A stretch of DNA of 29,487 nt from VRUB01 sp046758085 (GTDB lineage: Bacteria > Pseudomonadota > Gammaproteobacteria > Acidiferrobacterales > SPGG2): contig JBHHZP010000034.1 of the NCBI GenBank assembly GCA_046758085.1, positions 1 to 29,487 on the forward strand. The letters are read 5' to 3'. A model generated the notes under the pieces. The model had not been told where the DNA came from. It saw only the letters and a list, made by a program, of their open reading frames with translations, and did not search any database. Positions 22,054 through 28,981 of this stretch are shown here, one piece after another; within the stretch, counting starts at the first letter, position 1, and every line of letters begins with the position of its first letter. The position numbers and the translations under genes were made by a program.

Positions 22054-23526
22054 ATGACTGATCTGGAGAGCTTTGTTGGCGCACCGGGACGCGCGAAGCA
22101 GGTTAAGGAAGTCCTCAAGAAAATCAATGAACTCGGCGTTACTTATATCTACTATCAGTTCGTCTCCGTGACCGGCCGTATCATGGGCAAAGGGGCGCCC
22201 GCCGATCACTGGGAGGCATTCGCCGAGCGCGGCTTCCAGCTGGTTTATGGCTCGACCGCGAACCTGTTCATCAACCGATCTAACGAGTACATTGCTTACG
22301 GCCCGGAGGCGTGGGAGCTGGTCGGTATTCCAGAGCCCGAGACATTCGTTCAGCTCCCCTGGGACAAGCGCGTCGCGCGCGTGTTCTGCACCCTGTTTCG
22401 TGGCCGCGAGCATCCCGACGAAGGCGGTGCATTCCTTACCGCCGACTGCCGCGGAAATCTGCGCCGCATCCACGAGGAGTTCAAGAAAAAGCACAAAGGC
22501 TTGCACCTGCGTGCGGGTACTGAACCCGAGATGATGTGGCTAAAGCGCGGTGAGGATGGAAAGCCCGCCGGCGGCTTCAGCAAGCCTTACTGTTATCACA
22601 TCGACCAGTTCGAGGCGCTGCGGCCCACTTACATGCAGGCCATCGACTACTCCCGGGCGATGGGCCTCGACATGATCCAGGGTGACCACGAGGATGCGCC
22701 GGGCCAGCTGGAACTGAACTTCATGTTCGATGACGTGTTACGCAATGCCGACCGGCTGACGACCTATCGACAGGTCTGTGCGCAAGTGGCGCGGGAGCAC
22801 AACCTGATCGCGTGTTTCATGTCCAAGCCGTTCATGAACGTCTCGGCCTCTGCCTGCCACACCAATATGTCCTTATGGCGCGGCGGCGAGGAGAAGGTGA
22901 ACTCGCTTGGCCATAATCCGCTGCCGGGTATGGAGGGCATTTTCACTTTCCTGAAGGGCGGCGAGAACACCTTCCTGCCCGACACCGACAACCCGAGACT
23001 GCCCGGTCAGACCGGTCTCCACGCTATGGGCGGACTGGTGGAGCACCTCCGCGGTCTGACCGTGCTCGGCTGTTCAACGGTTAACTCTTATCGGCGCCTG
23101 CTCGACTTTGGCTTCTGGGCGCCGCTGTACGCCAATTGGGGTTACCAGAATCGGACTGCCGGCGTGCGTAACTCGGCGCCCGGGCGCTTCGAGTATAAGG
23201 CGGTCGATTCGATGCACAATCCCTACCTGCTTGCCGCCGGCCTATTGAAGGCAATGGATGACGGCATCGATCGCAAGCTCGACCCAGGCCCACCAGAGCA
23301 ACGCAATATCTACGACGTCATGGACGAGGTCAAAGAGAAGTACACCAAGCTGCCGATGTCGTTGGGCGAGGGCCTTGATGCCTTCGAGCAGAACGACGTG
23401 GTGAAGCAAGCCTTGCCAGGCGAGATGTACAAGGTGTTTATGGACTACAAGCACGACGAGTGGGACAAGTTCCTGGCCACCGTCACCGCGTGGGATCTGG
23501 AAACGTACATGGATTGCCTGCCCTAG
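22054..23526 (+). CDS. Divergent glutamine synthetase family ligase (candidate gamma-glutamyl-amine synthetase)
   Basis: A 490-residue relative of type III glutamine synthetases, distinct from the 435-residue GmaS candidate at 11459-12766. Core residues remain: E157/E159 in GTEPEM, QGDHEDAPGQLE (208-220), His269 in ACHTNMSLW, STVNSYRR, NR (366-367) and R378/E380. The usual final arginine is replaced in RFEYKAVD (Lys382), and an insertion of some 30 residues follows the His block (about 277-320). ATG 22054 has GGGGGAG upstream; GTG 22030 in frame is a weaker alternative. It leads an operon with MgsA-, MgsB- and MgsC-like genes, so it probably makes a gamma-glutamyl amide used by them. The amine could be methylamine or a different one. 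Confidence 0.85.
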   Translation: MTDLESFVGAPGRAKQVKEVLKKINELGVTYIYYQFVSVTGRIMGKGAPADHWEAFAERGFQLVYGSTANLFINRSNEYIAYGPEAWELVGIPEPETFVQLPWDKRVARVFCTLFRGREHPDEGGAFLTADCRGNLRRIHEEFKKKHKGLHLRAGTEPEMMWLKRGEDGKPAGGFSKPYCYHIDQFEALRPTYMQAIDYSRAMGLDMIQGDHEDAPGQLELNFMFDDVLRNADRLTTYRQVCAQVAREHNLIACFMSKPFMNVSASACHTNMSLWRGGEEKVNSLGHNPLPGMEGIFTFLKGGENTFLPDTDNPRLPGQTGLHAMGGLVEHLRGLTVLGCSTVNSYRRLLDFGFWAPLYANWGYQNRTAGVRNSAPGRFEYKAVDSMHNPYLLAAGLLKAMDDGIDRKLDPGPPEQRNIYDVMDEVKEKYTKLPMSLGEGLDAFEQNDVVKQALPGEMYKVFMDYKHDEWDKFLATVTAWDLETYMDCLP

Positions 23527-23610
23527 CAGGCTGCAGACTGGAGACCGTAGGCTGGAGGCCGGTGACCCCGATACACTTCCTTGGTCTCCAGTCTTCCGCC
23601 TCCAGTCTGA
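23526..23610. repeat. Palindromic heptad repeat after the second ligase gene
   Basis: Six 7-base units of the form GNAGRCY (23526-23567) are followed by four units of the reverse-complementary word (23583-23610). The element begins at the last base of the ligase stop codon. It has the same design as 8871-8955 with a different word. It may fold in the mRNA between the ligase and amidotransferase genes. Confidence 0.75.
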
Positions 23611-23671
23611 ATTGCAGAGCGGGCGTAGATCTGATGATCGAATACTTGGGAAAACATTGCAGGAGACCCGA

Positions 23672-24607
23672 ATGTGCGGAATTGCCGGGGTAATTCACAA
23701 AGGCAAGAATGCAAACATCGGGCAGGAGCTGACGGCGATGCTTCAGGCTCTCAAGCACCGCGGCCCCGACTCCGCCGGCTTTGCGCTCTACGGCAACCCC
23801 ACGTCCGACCAGTACATCATGCGCTTCAAGGTGGCGGAACAGGATGATGTAAAAAAGGGCGTCGATGTTTTCCGCCAGATGAAGAAACGCAAAGCCACCG
23901 TCGATGCACGCATGGCGGACATGAATGCCAAGATAGATTCCGAAGAGCAGGTCACGGATTATGCTTACCGGTATATCTTCAGTTTCGATGGTGAATTACG
24001 CCGTCTCGCCGATTACATCGAGGACGTCGAGGGCGCCGAGGTGCTGTCGCTTGGCCATGCGCTCGAGCTGATCAAAGACCTGGGCGATGCTAACCACGTG
24101 TCCGCCCAATATGGCTTGGGCGATTTCGAGGGTACGCATGCCATCGGTCACACACGCATGGCGACCGAGTCGGATGTCGATATTCGCTCGGCCCATCCCT
24201 ATTGGGCCTACCCATTTTGCGATGTCTCGGTAGTGCACAACGGGCAGCTTACAAACTATTGGAACGGCCGGCGGACGCTCGAGCGGCGCGGCCACCGCTT
24301 CATGTCGAACTGTGATTCGGAGCTGATAGCCGTATACCTTGCCGATAGCATGGAGCGCGACGGCGACCTCGAGGAGGCCATGCATCGTTCGATCTCGGAA
24401 CTCGATGGCGTGTTCACTTATGTGGTCGCTACGCAAGACCGGCTCGGTATGGCCAAAGACGTGATGGCGGCAAAGCCGATGGTGCTCTACGAAGGCGAGG
24501 ACTTGATCGCGCTGGCTTCGGAGGAGGTGGCGATCCGCAGTATCTTCCCACGCGAGATCGATACCTATGATCCCTACGAGGGAGACGTACGGGTATGGCA
24601 CAGCTGA
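23672..24607 (+). CDS. Class II glutamine amidotransferase, second MgsA-like subunit
   Basis: A 311-residue amidotransferase paralogous to the one at 17415-18326. Cys2 (MCGIAG) is the nucleophile, with HRGPDSAGFALYG, GHTRMATES, VVHNGQLTNYW and NCDSELIAVYLAD present. A charged, likely helical stretch (about residues 65-95, RQMKKRKATVDARMADMN) lies in the middle. The start is preceded by AGGAGA seven bases away; an open frame extends upstream but Cys2 must be N-terminal for activity. It overlaps the next gene by 13 bases, pointing to tight coupling with the GXGXG subunit. It would release nitrogen from the gamma-glutamyl amide made by the upstream ligase, or from glutamine. Confidence 0.88.
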   Translation: MCGIAGVIHKGKNANIGQELTAMLQALKHRGPDSAGFALYGNPTSDQYIMRFKVAEQDDVKKGVDVFRQMKKRKATVDARMADMNAKIDSEEQVTDYAYRYIFSFDGELRRLADYIEDVEGAEVLSLGHALELIKDLGDANHVSAQYGLGDFEGTHAIGHTRMATESDVDIRSAHPYWAYPFCDVSVVHNGQLTNYWNGRRTLERRGHRFMSNCDSELIAVYLADSMERDGDLEEAMHRSISELDGVFTYVVATQDRLGMAKDVMAAKPMVLYEGEDLIALASEEVAIRSIFPREIDTYDPYEGDVRVWHS

Positions 24608-25440
24608 AAGAGGAACAGCGCTCACAGCGCATGGGGATGCATACCGAGCAGCTCGCAGGGCGCACGCAACAGGTATTTTTCTCGCCCGAGGAAGAAGAAA
24701 ACTTTTCCTATGCCTATGCCTACGACGTGGACAGAAATAAGCGGGCCGAGTTTGACGCGGCCAAGCTCGACAGTAAATCAATCAACCTCAAGATTCGAGA
24801 GCTAATGGGCGAGGGTTACGGGACTATCGTCGTGCAGAATCCCGGCGCCAGGCACTCACTCGGGGTCGGCATCCTCAATCGTCTGCAGCTTCACTTCGCC
24901 GGCAGTCTGGGCTATTTCGGGGTCGGCCTGATCGACGGTCCTAACGTGCATATCTCGGGTCGGGTTGGCTGGTCGTGCGCCGAGAACATGATGGCCGGCA
25001 CCGTGGTCATCGAGAAAAACGCCGGTTCCACCTTCGGTGCTGCCATCCGCGGTGGTGATCTGGTGTGCAGGGGCGATGTCGGGGCACGTACCGGTATCGA
25101 CATGAAAGGCGGCACCATCATCGTCGGCGGTCGGACCGGTGCATTCAGCGGCTTCATGATGCAGCGCGGGCGCATCATCGTCCTGGGCAATGCCGGCACG
25201 AATCTGGGTGATTCGATGTACGACGGCACGATCTACGTGGCCGGCAAGATTGCTGGTCTCGGCGTCGACGCGGTGGAAGGCGAGATGACCAAGCTCGACA
25301 TCCAGTGGCTCACGCGCAAGCTTTCACTGTACGGCCTCGAGGCGCCTCGCGGTGTGGAGAGCATGACCAAGATCGTGGCCGGCAAGAAGCTCTGGAACTA
25401 TGACAACCTCGAGCCGACCGAAAAGAAAATGGTGCTCTAG
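24595..25440 (+). CDS. GXGXG-domain glutamate-synthase-like protein, MgsB-like subunit
   Basis: A 281-residue protein whose residues about 60-265 form the GXGXG beta-helix that in GltB bridges the amidotransferase and FMN sites. Visible repeats include VVIEKNAGSTFGAAIRGG, VCRGDVGARTGIDMKGG, IIVGGRTGAFSGFMMQRG and IIVLGNAGTNLGDSMYDG. Its first 50 residues are an extra polar N-terminal segment absent from the fused paralogue. ATG 24595 lies inside the end of the upstream gene; ATG 24631 is possible but has no ribosome site. It would be the structural linker subunit of the second synthase. Confidence 0.87.
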   Translation: MAQLKEEQRSQRMGMHTEQLAGRTQQVFFSPEEEENFSYAYAYDVDRNKRAEFDAAKLDSKSINLKIRELMGEGYGTIVVQNPGARHSLGVGILNRLQLHFAGSLGYFGVGLIDGPNVHISGRVGWSCAENMMAGTVVIEKNAGSTFGAAIRGGDLVCRGDVGARTGIDMKGGTIIVGGRTGAFSGFMMQRGRIIVLGNAGTNLGDSMYDGTIYVAGKIAGLGVDAVEGEMTKLDIQWLTRKLSLYGLEAPRGVESMTKIVAGKKLWNYDNLEPTEKKMVL

Positions 25441-25456
25441 CATCAAAGGGCGAGTA

Positions 25457-26851
25457 ATGGCTGCAACGAAAAAATCTCGCAAGGCCGCTCGCGCCAACGC
25501 GCGACCGCGTACACAGCGGCCAACGCGCGACCACCACAACCTAGGACACAGCTCTATCTTTACTCCCGAGGTTATTGACGACATACACATTAAGGCGGAG
25601 CTTGGGCGCTATCGCATGCGCGGATTTTCCATTTTCAAGAAAATCCCGACCTGGGACGATCTCACCTTCCTGCCGGGGACGCTGACGCGTTTCGTCATCG
25701 AGGGTTACCGCGAAAAGTGCGATACAAAAACCATCATCGGTCCACGTGCCAAGCGGCCGCTGGAGCTGGACATACCGATCTATATTACCGGCATGAGCTT
25801 CGGCGCCTTGAGCTACGAGGCAAAAACCGCCTTGGCGCGCGGGGCCACGATGGCCGGGACCGCCACCTGCTCGGGGGAGGGGGGCATGATCCCCGATGAG
25901 CGGCGCTATTCCGTCAAATGGTTCTACCAATGCATCCAATCGCGCTACGGCTTCAACCCGCACCACCTGCTGCTGGCCGATGGCGTGGAGTTTTTTATTG
26001 GCCAGGGCTGCAAGGTCGGTCTGGGGGGCCACCTGATGGGCCAAAAGGTGTCTGATCACGTGGCGGAAATGCGCTCGCTGCCGGCCGGCATCGACCAGCG
26101 CTCGCCGGCGCGCCACCCCGACTGGCTCGGCCCGGACGATCTGGCGCTCAAGATTCAGGAAATCCGCGAGGCCACCAACGGGGAGATCCCCATTCAGTTG
26201 AAGCTCGGGGCCGCACGTGTGTACGACGACGTTCGCATGGCGGCCAAAACAGATCCGGACAGTATCTACATGGACGGCATGGAGGGAAGCACCGGCGCCG
26301 GTCCGCACCTCGCCACCGAGGAGACCGGTGTACCCGGCATTGCCGCCATCCGCCAGGCCCGCAAGGCCCTCGATGATGTAGGCAAGTCCGGTGAGATCTC
26401 GCTGGTCTATGCCGGCGGCATCCGCAATGGCGGCGATGTGGCGAAGGCACTGGCACTGGGCGCCGACGCCGTAGCGATCGGGCACTCAGCGCTGATGGCC
26501 TTGAACTGCAACAAGGACATCCCCGAGGCCGATTACGAGCAGGAGATCGGGGTCGAGGCCGGCTACTGCTACCACTGCCACACCGGCCGTTGTCCCGTTG
26601 GCATCACGACCCAGGATCCGGTATTGCGCAAGCGGCTCGACCCGGATGACGCGGCCGAGCGCGTGTACAACTTTTTGCACACGCTTGCTATCGAGTGCCA
26701 AATGTTGGCGCGGGCCTGCGGCAAGACCGATGTGCATTCGCTCGAGCCCGAGGACCTGGCCGCGTTGACTATGGAGGCGTCGGCGCTTGCGCAGGTGCCG
26801 TTGGCAGGCTCGCAGTATACGGTCGGTCAGCCCGACATGACGCGTTACTGA
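25457..26851 (+). CDS. FMN-binding glutamate-synthase-like protein, MgsC-like subunit
   Basis: A 464-residue FMN/2-oxoglutarate barrel with YITGMSFGALSYEAK, CSGEGGMIPDERR, GQGCKVGLGGHLMGQK, SPARHPDWLGPDD and VYAGGIRNGGDVAKALALGADAVAIG. Its Fe-S cysteines read C371-x2-C374-x4-C379; the first Cys of the canonical C-x5-C-x4-C pattern is missing and Cys371 lies where the fused paralogue has its extra Cys558. Residues 2-25 form a Lys/Arg-rich tail (AATKKSRKAARANARPRTQR). ATG 25457 is used; the longer open frame from 25400 overlaps the upstream gene and is unlikely. It is the catalytic subunit of the second amide-transfer synthase, 16 bases after the MgsB-like gene. Confidence 0.9.
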   Translation: MAATKKSRKAARANARPRTQRPTRDHHNLGHSSIFTPEVIDDIHIKAELGRYRMRGFSIFKKIPTWDDLTFLPGTLTRFVIEGYREKCDTKTIIGPRAKRPLELDIPIYITGMSFGALSYEAKTALARGATMAGTATCSGEGGMIPDERRYSVKWFYQCIQSRYGFNPHHLLLADGVEFFIGQGCKVGLGGHLMGQKVSDHVAEMRSLPAGIDQRSPARHPDWLGPDDLALKIQEIREATNGEIPIQLKLGAARVYDDVRMAAKTDPDSIYMDGMEGSTGAGPHLATEETGVPGIAAIRQARKALDDVGKSGEISLVYAGGIRNGGDVAKALALGADAVAIGHSALMALNCNKDIPEADYEQEIGVEAGYCYHCHTGRCPVGITTQDPVLRKRLDPDDAAERVYNFLHTLAIECQMLARACGKTDVHSLEPEDLAALTMEASALAQVPLAGSQYTVGQPDMTRY

Positions 26852-26864
26852 GGAGACGCGGACT

Positions 26865-27290
26865 ATGCCCAAGAGGAAGGCAACCAAGGCACGTACTGTG
26901 GTGAGGAAACGCACTACTGGTAGGAAGAAAACGGATAACAAGGGCTTCCAGTCCGATCGGGGTAAAGAGATCGGCCAACACATCGGCTACCGCTATGATG
27001 TCAACCTGCTGCCCGACTATGCGCGACTGACGCCCTTTCTTAGGAAATATATCGAATTTATGGGTTGGAAAGATCTCAATTGGCTCGAAGACGTGCATAT
27101 GGGTCACGAGGAGGGCCGCCCCGCGGTGCTCGATCGCAACATCAACGGTTGGGTAACAGTGCCGAAAAAGATGAAGCTGCCCAGGAACCAGCAGGATCGC
27201 GATATGCTCGCGCGCGAGCTGTTAGTGAAGTTTCAAATGTCGCCACACCACCCCCTCGTAGACCTGAACAAAGCCTACCGCAAGTTCTGA
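26865..27290 (+). CDS. Small lysine-rich-tailed protein of unknown function
   Basis: A 141-residue protein I do not recognise. The first 25 residues are strongly basic (PKRKATKARTVVRKRTTGRK), like the tail of the MgsC-like protein encoded immediately upstream. The rest looks soluble and folded, with aromatic and charged blocks such as YRYDVNLLPDYARLTPFLRK, FMGWKDLNWLEDVHMGHEEG and FQMSPHHPLVDLNKAYRKF. It starts 13 bases after the MgsC-like stop with a GAGGAG ribosome site, so it belongs to the operon. It could be an extra subunit or assembly factor of the second synthase. No catalytic motif is apparent. Confidence 0.85.
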   Translation: MPKRKATKARTVVRKRTTGRKKTDNKGFQSDRGKEIGQHIGYRYDVNLLPDYARLTPFLRKYIEFMGWKDLNWLEDVHMGHEEGRPAVLDRNINGWVTVPKKMKLPRNQQDRDMLARELLVKFQMSPHHPLVDLNKAYRKF

Positions 27291-27325
27291 CGCCTACCCC
27301 GTGCGTTATTACGGCGCGCAGGCCC

Positions 27326-27439
27326 GCCACGATCGTGCTTGCCCGCTTGATACTACGCGAGGAAATGACCTGGACACAGTGGAGCGGTATCGGTCTAATG
27401 ATGGGCGGGATCGGTGTTTTGTCGGCAGGGTGGCATTGA
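27326..27439 (+). pseudogene. Remnant of an EamA/DMT-family transporter gene (C-terminal end only)
   Basis: The frame reads ATIVLARLILREEMTWTQWS and ends VLSAGWH-stop, about 37 residues that match the usual last helices of EamA transporters (an ARLILxE block, then xWxGIxLMxGGIGVL). Nothing upstream in frame supplies the rest of a roughly 300-residue transporter, and the preceding bases overlap the end of the unknown gene in another frame. It is best read as the tail of a gene destroyed by deletion. Confidence 0.6.
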
Positions 27440-27460
27440 GGTATAACCAGGAGCGCTCTC

Positions 27461-28174
27461 GTGCGAGTTCTTGTATTTCAACATATTAATATCGAGCACC
27501 CCGGAGTCTTTCGCGATTTCTTGAGCGAGGATGGGGTGGATTGGGATGTGGTAGAGCTCGATGAGGGCGAGCCGATCCCGTCGCTGGCGACATACGATGC
27601 CCTGTGGGTGATGGGTGGGCCCATGGATGTATGGGAAGAGGAGAAATACCCGTGGTTGGTTGACGAGAAGGCAGTCATTCGTGAAGTAGTCAGCGAGCGT
27701 GGCATGCCGTTTCTCGGGATCTGCCTGGGCCATCAGCTCCTCGCCGATGCCCTCGGCGGGCGGGTGGCGCCGATGGCGCAGCCTGAGGTCGGCATTCTCG
27801 ACGTTGAGCTGACGCCGGCGGGCCGTTCGGACCCGCTGCTCGCGGGGCTGCCGCAAGGTATCAAGTGTCTGCAGTGGCACGGCGCCGAGGTCGTAGAGCC
27901 GCCCCCGGACGCGACAGTACTTGCGGGTTCCTCGCTCTGCACCGTGCAAGCGTTGCGGGTGGGCGAGAACGCCTACGGCCTGCAATATCACGTGGAGCTG
28001 GCGGCCTCGACCGTGTCGGAGTGGGCGCAGGTGACTGCGTACAAACAATACCTCGAGCGCGTGCTTGGCGCGAACGCCTTCCCGCGCCTGGACGCGGAAG
28101 CCACGCTGCGTATGCCCGCCTTTAACCGCGACGCGCGGCGAATCTATGACAATTTCATGGCATTTCTACGCTGA
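27461..28174 (+). CDS. Class I glutamine amidotransferase domain protein (GMP-synthase-like)
   Basis: A 237-residue triad-type amidotransferase or gamma-glutamyl hydrolase-like enzyme. Cys88 in LGICLGHQLLADALGG is the nucleophile; His177 and Glu179 in YHVE complete the triad; WVMGGPMDVWEE (about 49-60) forms the oxyanion region. No synthetase domain is attached. The start is GTG 27461, with AGGAG about eight bases upstream; the product begins MRVLVFQH. Relatives act on gamma-glutamyl amides or are uncharacterised, so a role in cleaving gamma-glutamyl amides made by the upstream ligase is possible but unproven. It lies 170 bases beyond the small basic protein, past a transporter remnant, so it may have its own promoter. 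Confidence 0.85.
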   Translation: MRVLVFQHINIEHPGVFRDFLSEDGVDWDVVELDEGEPIPSLATYDALWVMGGPMDVWEEEKYPWLVDEKAVIREVVSERGMPFLGICLGHQLLADALGGRVAPMAQPEVGILDVELTPAGRSDPLLAGLPQGIKCLQWHGAEVVEPPPDATVLAGSSLCTVQALRVGENAYGLQYHVELAASTVSEWAQVTAYKQYLERVLGANAFPRLDAEATLRMPAFNRDARRIYDNFMAFLR

Positions 28175-28180
28175 CTCACT

Positions 28181-28261
28181 AGTGGCGAGTAGCCAGGAAA
28201 TTCCGTGAATCCCGCATTCTTTGTGTATACTTTAACTAATAGCTTCACCCTACTCGCCACT
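28181..28261. repeat. Inverted 12-base arms flanking the promoter region of the CBS gene
   Basis: AGTGGCGAGTAG (28181-28192) is perfectly complementary to CTACTCGCCACT (28250-28261). The arms show the GTGGCGA-GTAGNNN heptad style of the other elements in this window. A TATACT hexamer (28226-28231) lies in the loop and could be a -10 of the CBS gene. Confidence 0.65.
28226..28231 (+). promoter_or_regulatory. Possible -10 box of the CBS-domain gene
   Basis: TATACT about 50 bases upstream of the start codon, between the two inverted arms, without a good -35 hexamer. Tentative. Confidence 0.3.
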
Positions 28262-28281
28262 CATTCTCTGGGAGGCAGGCC

Positions 28282-28716
28282 ATGAAACCTATACGCGAAG
28301 TGCTTCAAATCAAAGGCCAAGAAACCTGGTCAGTCACCCCGGACACCCCCGTCTACGACGCCCTCAAGCTGATGGCCGAAAAGAATGTGGGGGCCCTGCT
28401 GGTGCTCGACGGGGACAACCTGGCCGGAATTCTGTCCGAACGGGACTACGCCAGAAAGGTCATTCTAAAAGGAAAAGCGTCCAAGGATACGCCGGTAGGG
28501 GAGATCATGAGCGAGAAGGTTGTCTGCGTAACCCCCGAGCAGTCGGTCGCCGACTGCATGGCGCTGATGACCGACAAGCACTTTCGGCATCTCCCCGTGA
28601 TCGAGGATGGCAAGCTGGTGGGCGTGATCTCCATCGGGGATGTCGTCAAGGCCGTCATCTCCGAGCAGAAGTTCGTCATCGAGCAGCTCGAGCATTACAT
28701 TGCCGGAGACCTGTAA
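28282..28716 (+). CDS. Two-CBS-domain protein
   Basis: A 144-residue stand-alone pair of CBS domains. The first runs from about residue 5 to 65 (VTPDTPVYDALKLMAEKNVGALLVL, then LAGILSERDYARKVIL) and the second from about 76 to 135 (VTPEQSVADCMALMTDKHFRHLPVIEDGKLVGVISIGDVVKAVI). Such proteins bind adenine nucleotides and act as cytoplasmic energy sensors, usually through a partner. The start at 28282 has GGGAGG upstream. It does not obviously belong to the amine cluster; the palindromic element before it suggests a separate unit. Confidence 0.93.
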   Translation: MKPIREVLQIKGQETWSVTPDTPVYDALKLMAEKNVGALLVLDGDNLAGILSERDYARKVILKGKASKDTPVGEIMSEKVVCVTPEQSVADCMALMTDKHFRHLPVIEDGKLVGVISIGDVVKAVISEQKFVIEQLEHYIAGDL

Positions 28717-28849
28717 CCGGCCCAAATTTATCGATTGACGCGACGACCCGCAAGGGCGCTGCCCGCGCCTGACGTGCTCAGGCCGGACATCTCCATCGTG
28801 TATCGGCCCTCACCCGCAAGCACGGCGAGCAAGCCCACCATCGTCGGCG
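28717..28849. other. Intergenic region between convergent genes
   Basis: 133 bases between the CBS stop and the small minus-strand ORF stop. It holds a short hairpin, GCCTGA-CGTGC-TCAGGC (28767-28783), without a T-run. Nothing else stands out. Confidence 0.3.
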
Positions 28850-28981
28850 CTAAATCGCGATAACGCCGCTGAGAAAAGACACCAAAAACACGGCGCCCAG
28901 CACCGTGGCCGCCACCATCCAGGCACAGCAGACCTCGCCAGTGCTCAGGTTCAGCTCATCGTGTTCGCGCTCATATGTCAT
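28850..28981 (-). CDS. Putative 43-residue single-span membrane peptide
   Basis: A short minus-strand ORF reading MTYEREHDELNLSTGEVCCA followed by one hydrophobic helix (WMVAATVLGAVFLVSFLSGVIAI, about residues 21-43). It has a convincing ribosome site (AAGGGGACCGAG directly before ATG). The layout of a charged N-terminus and one C-terminal span is typical of small membrane proteins. I do not recognise a family. It stands alone, convergent with the CBS gene. Confidence 0.55.
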   Translation of the reverse strand: MTYEREHDELNLSTGEVCCAWMVAATVLGAVFLVSFLSGVIAI

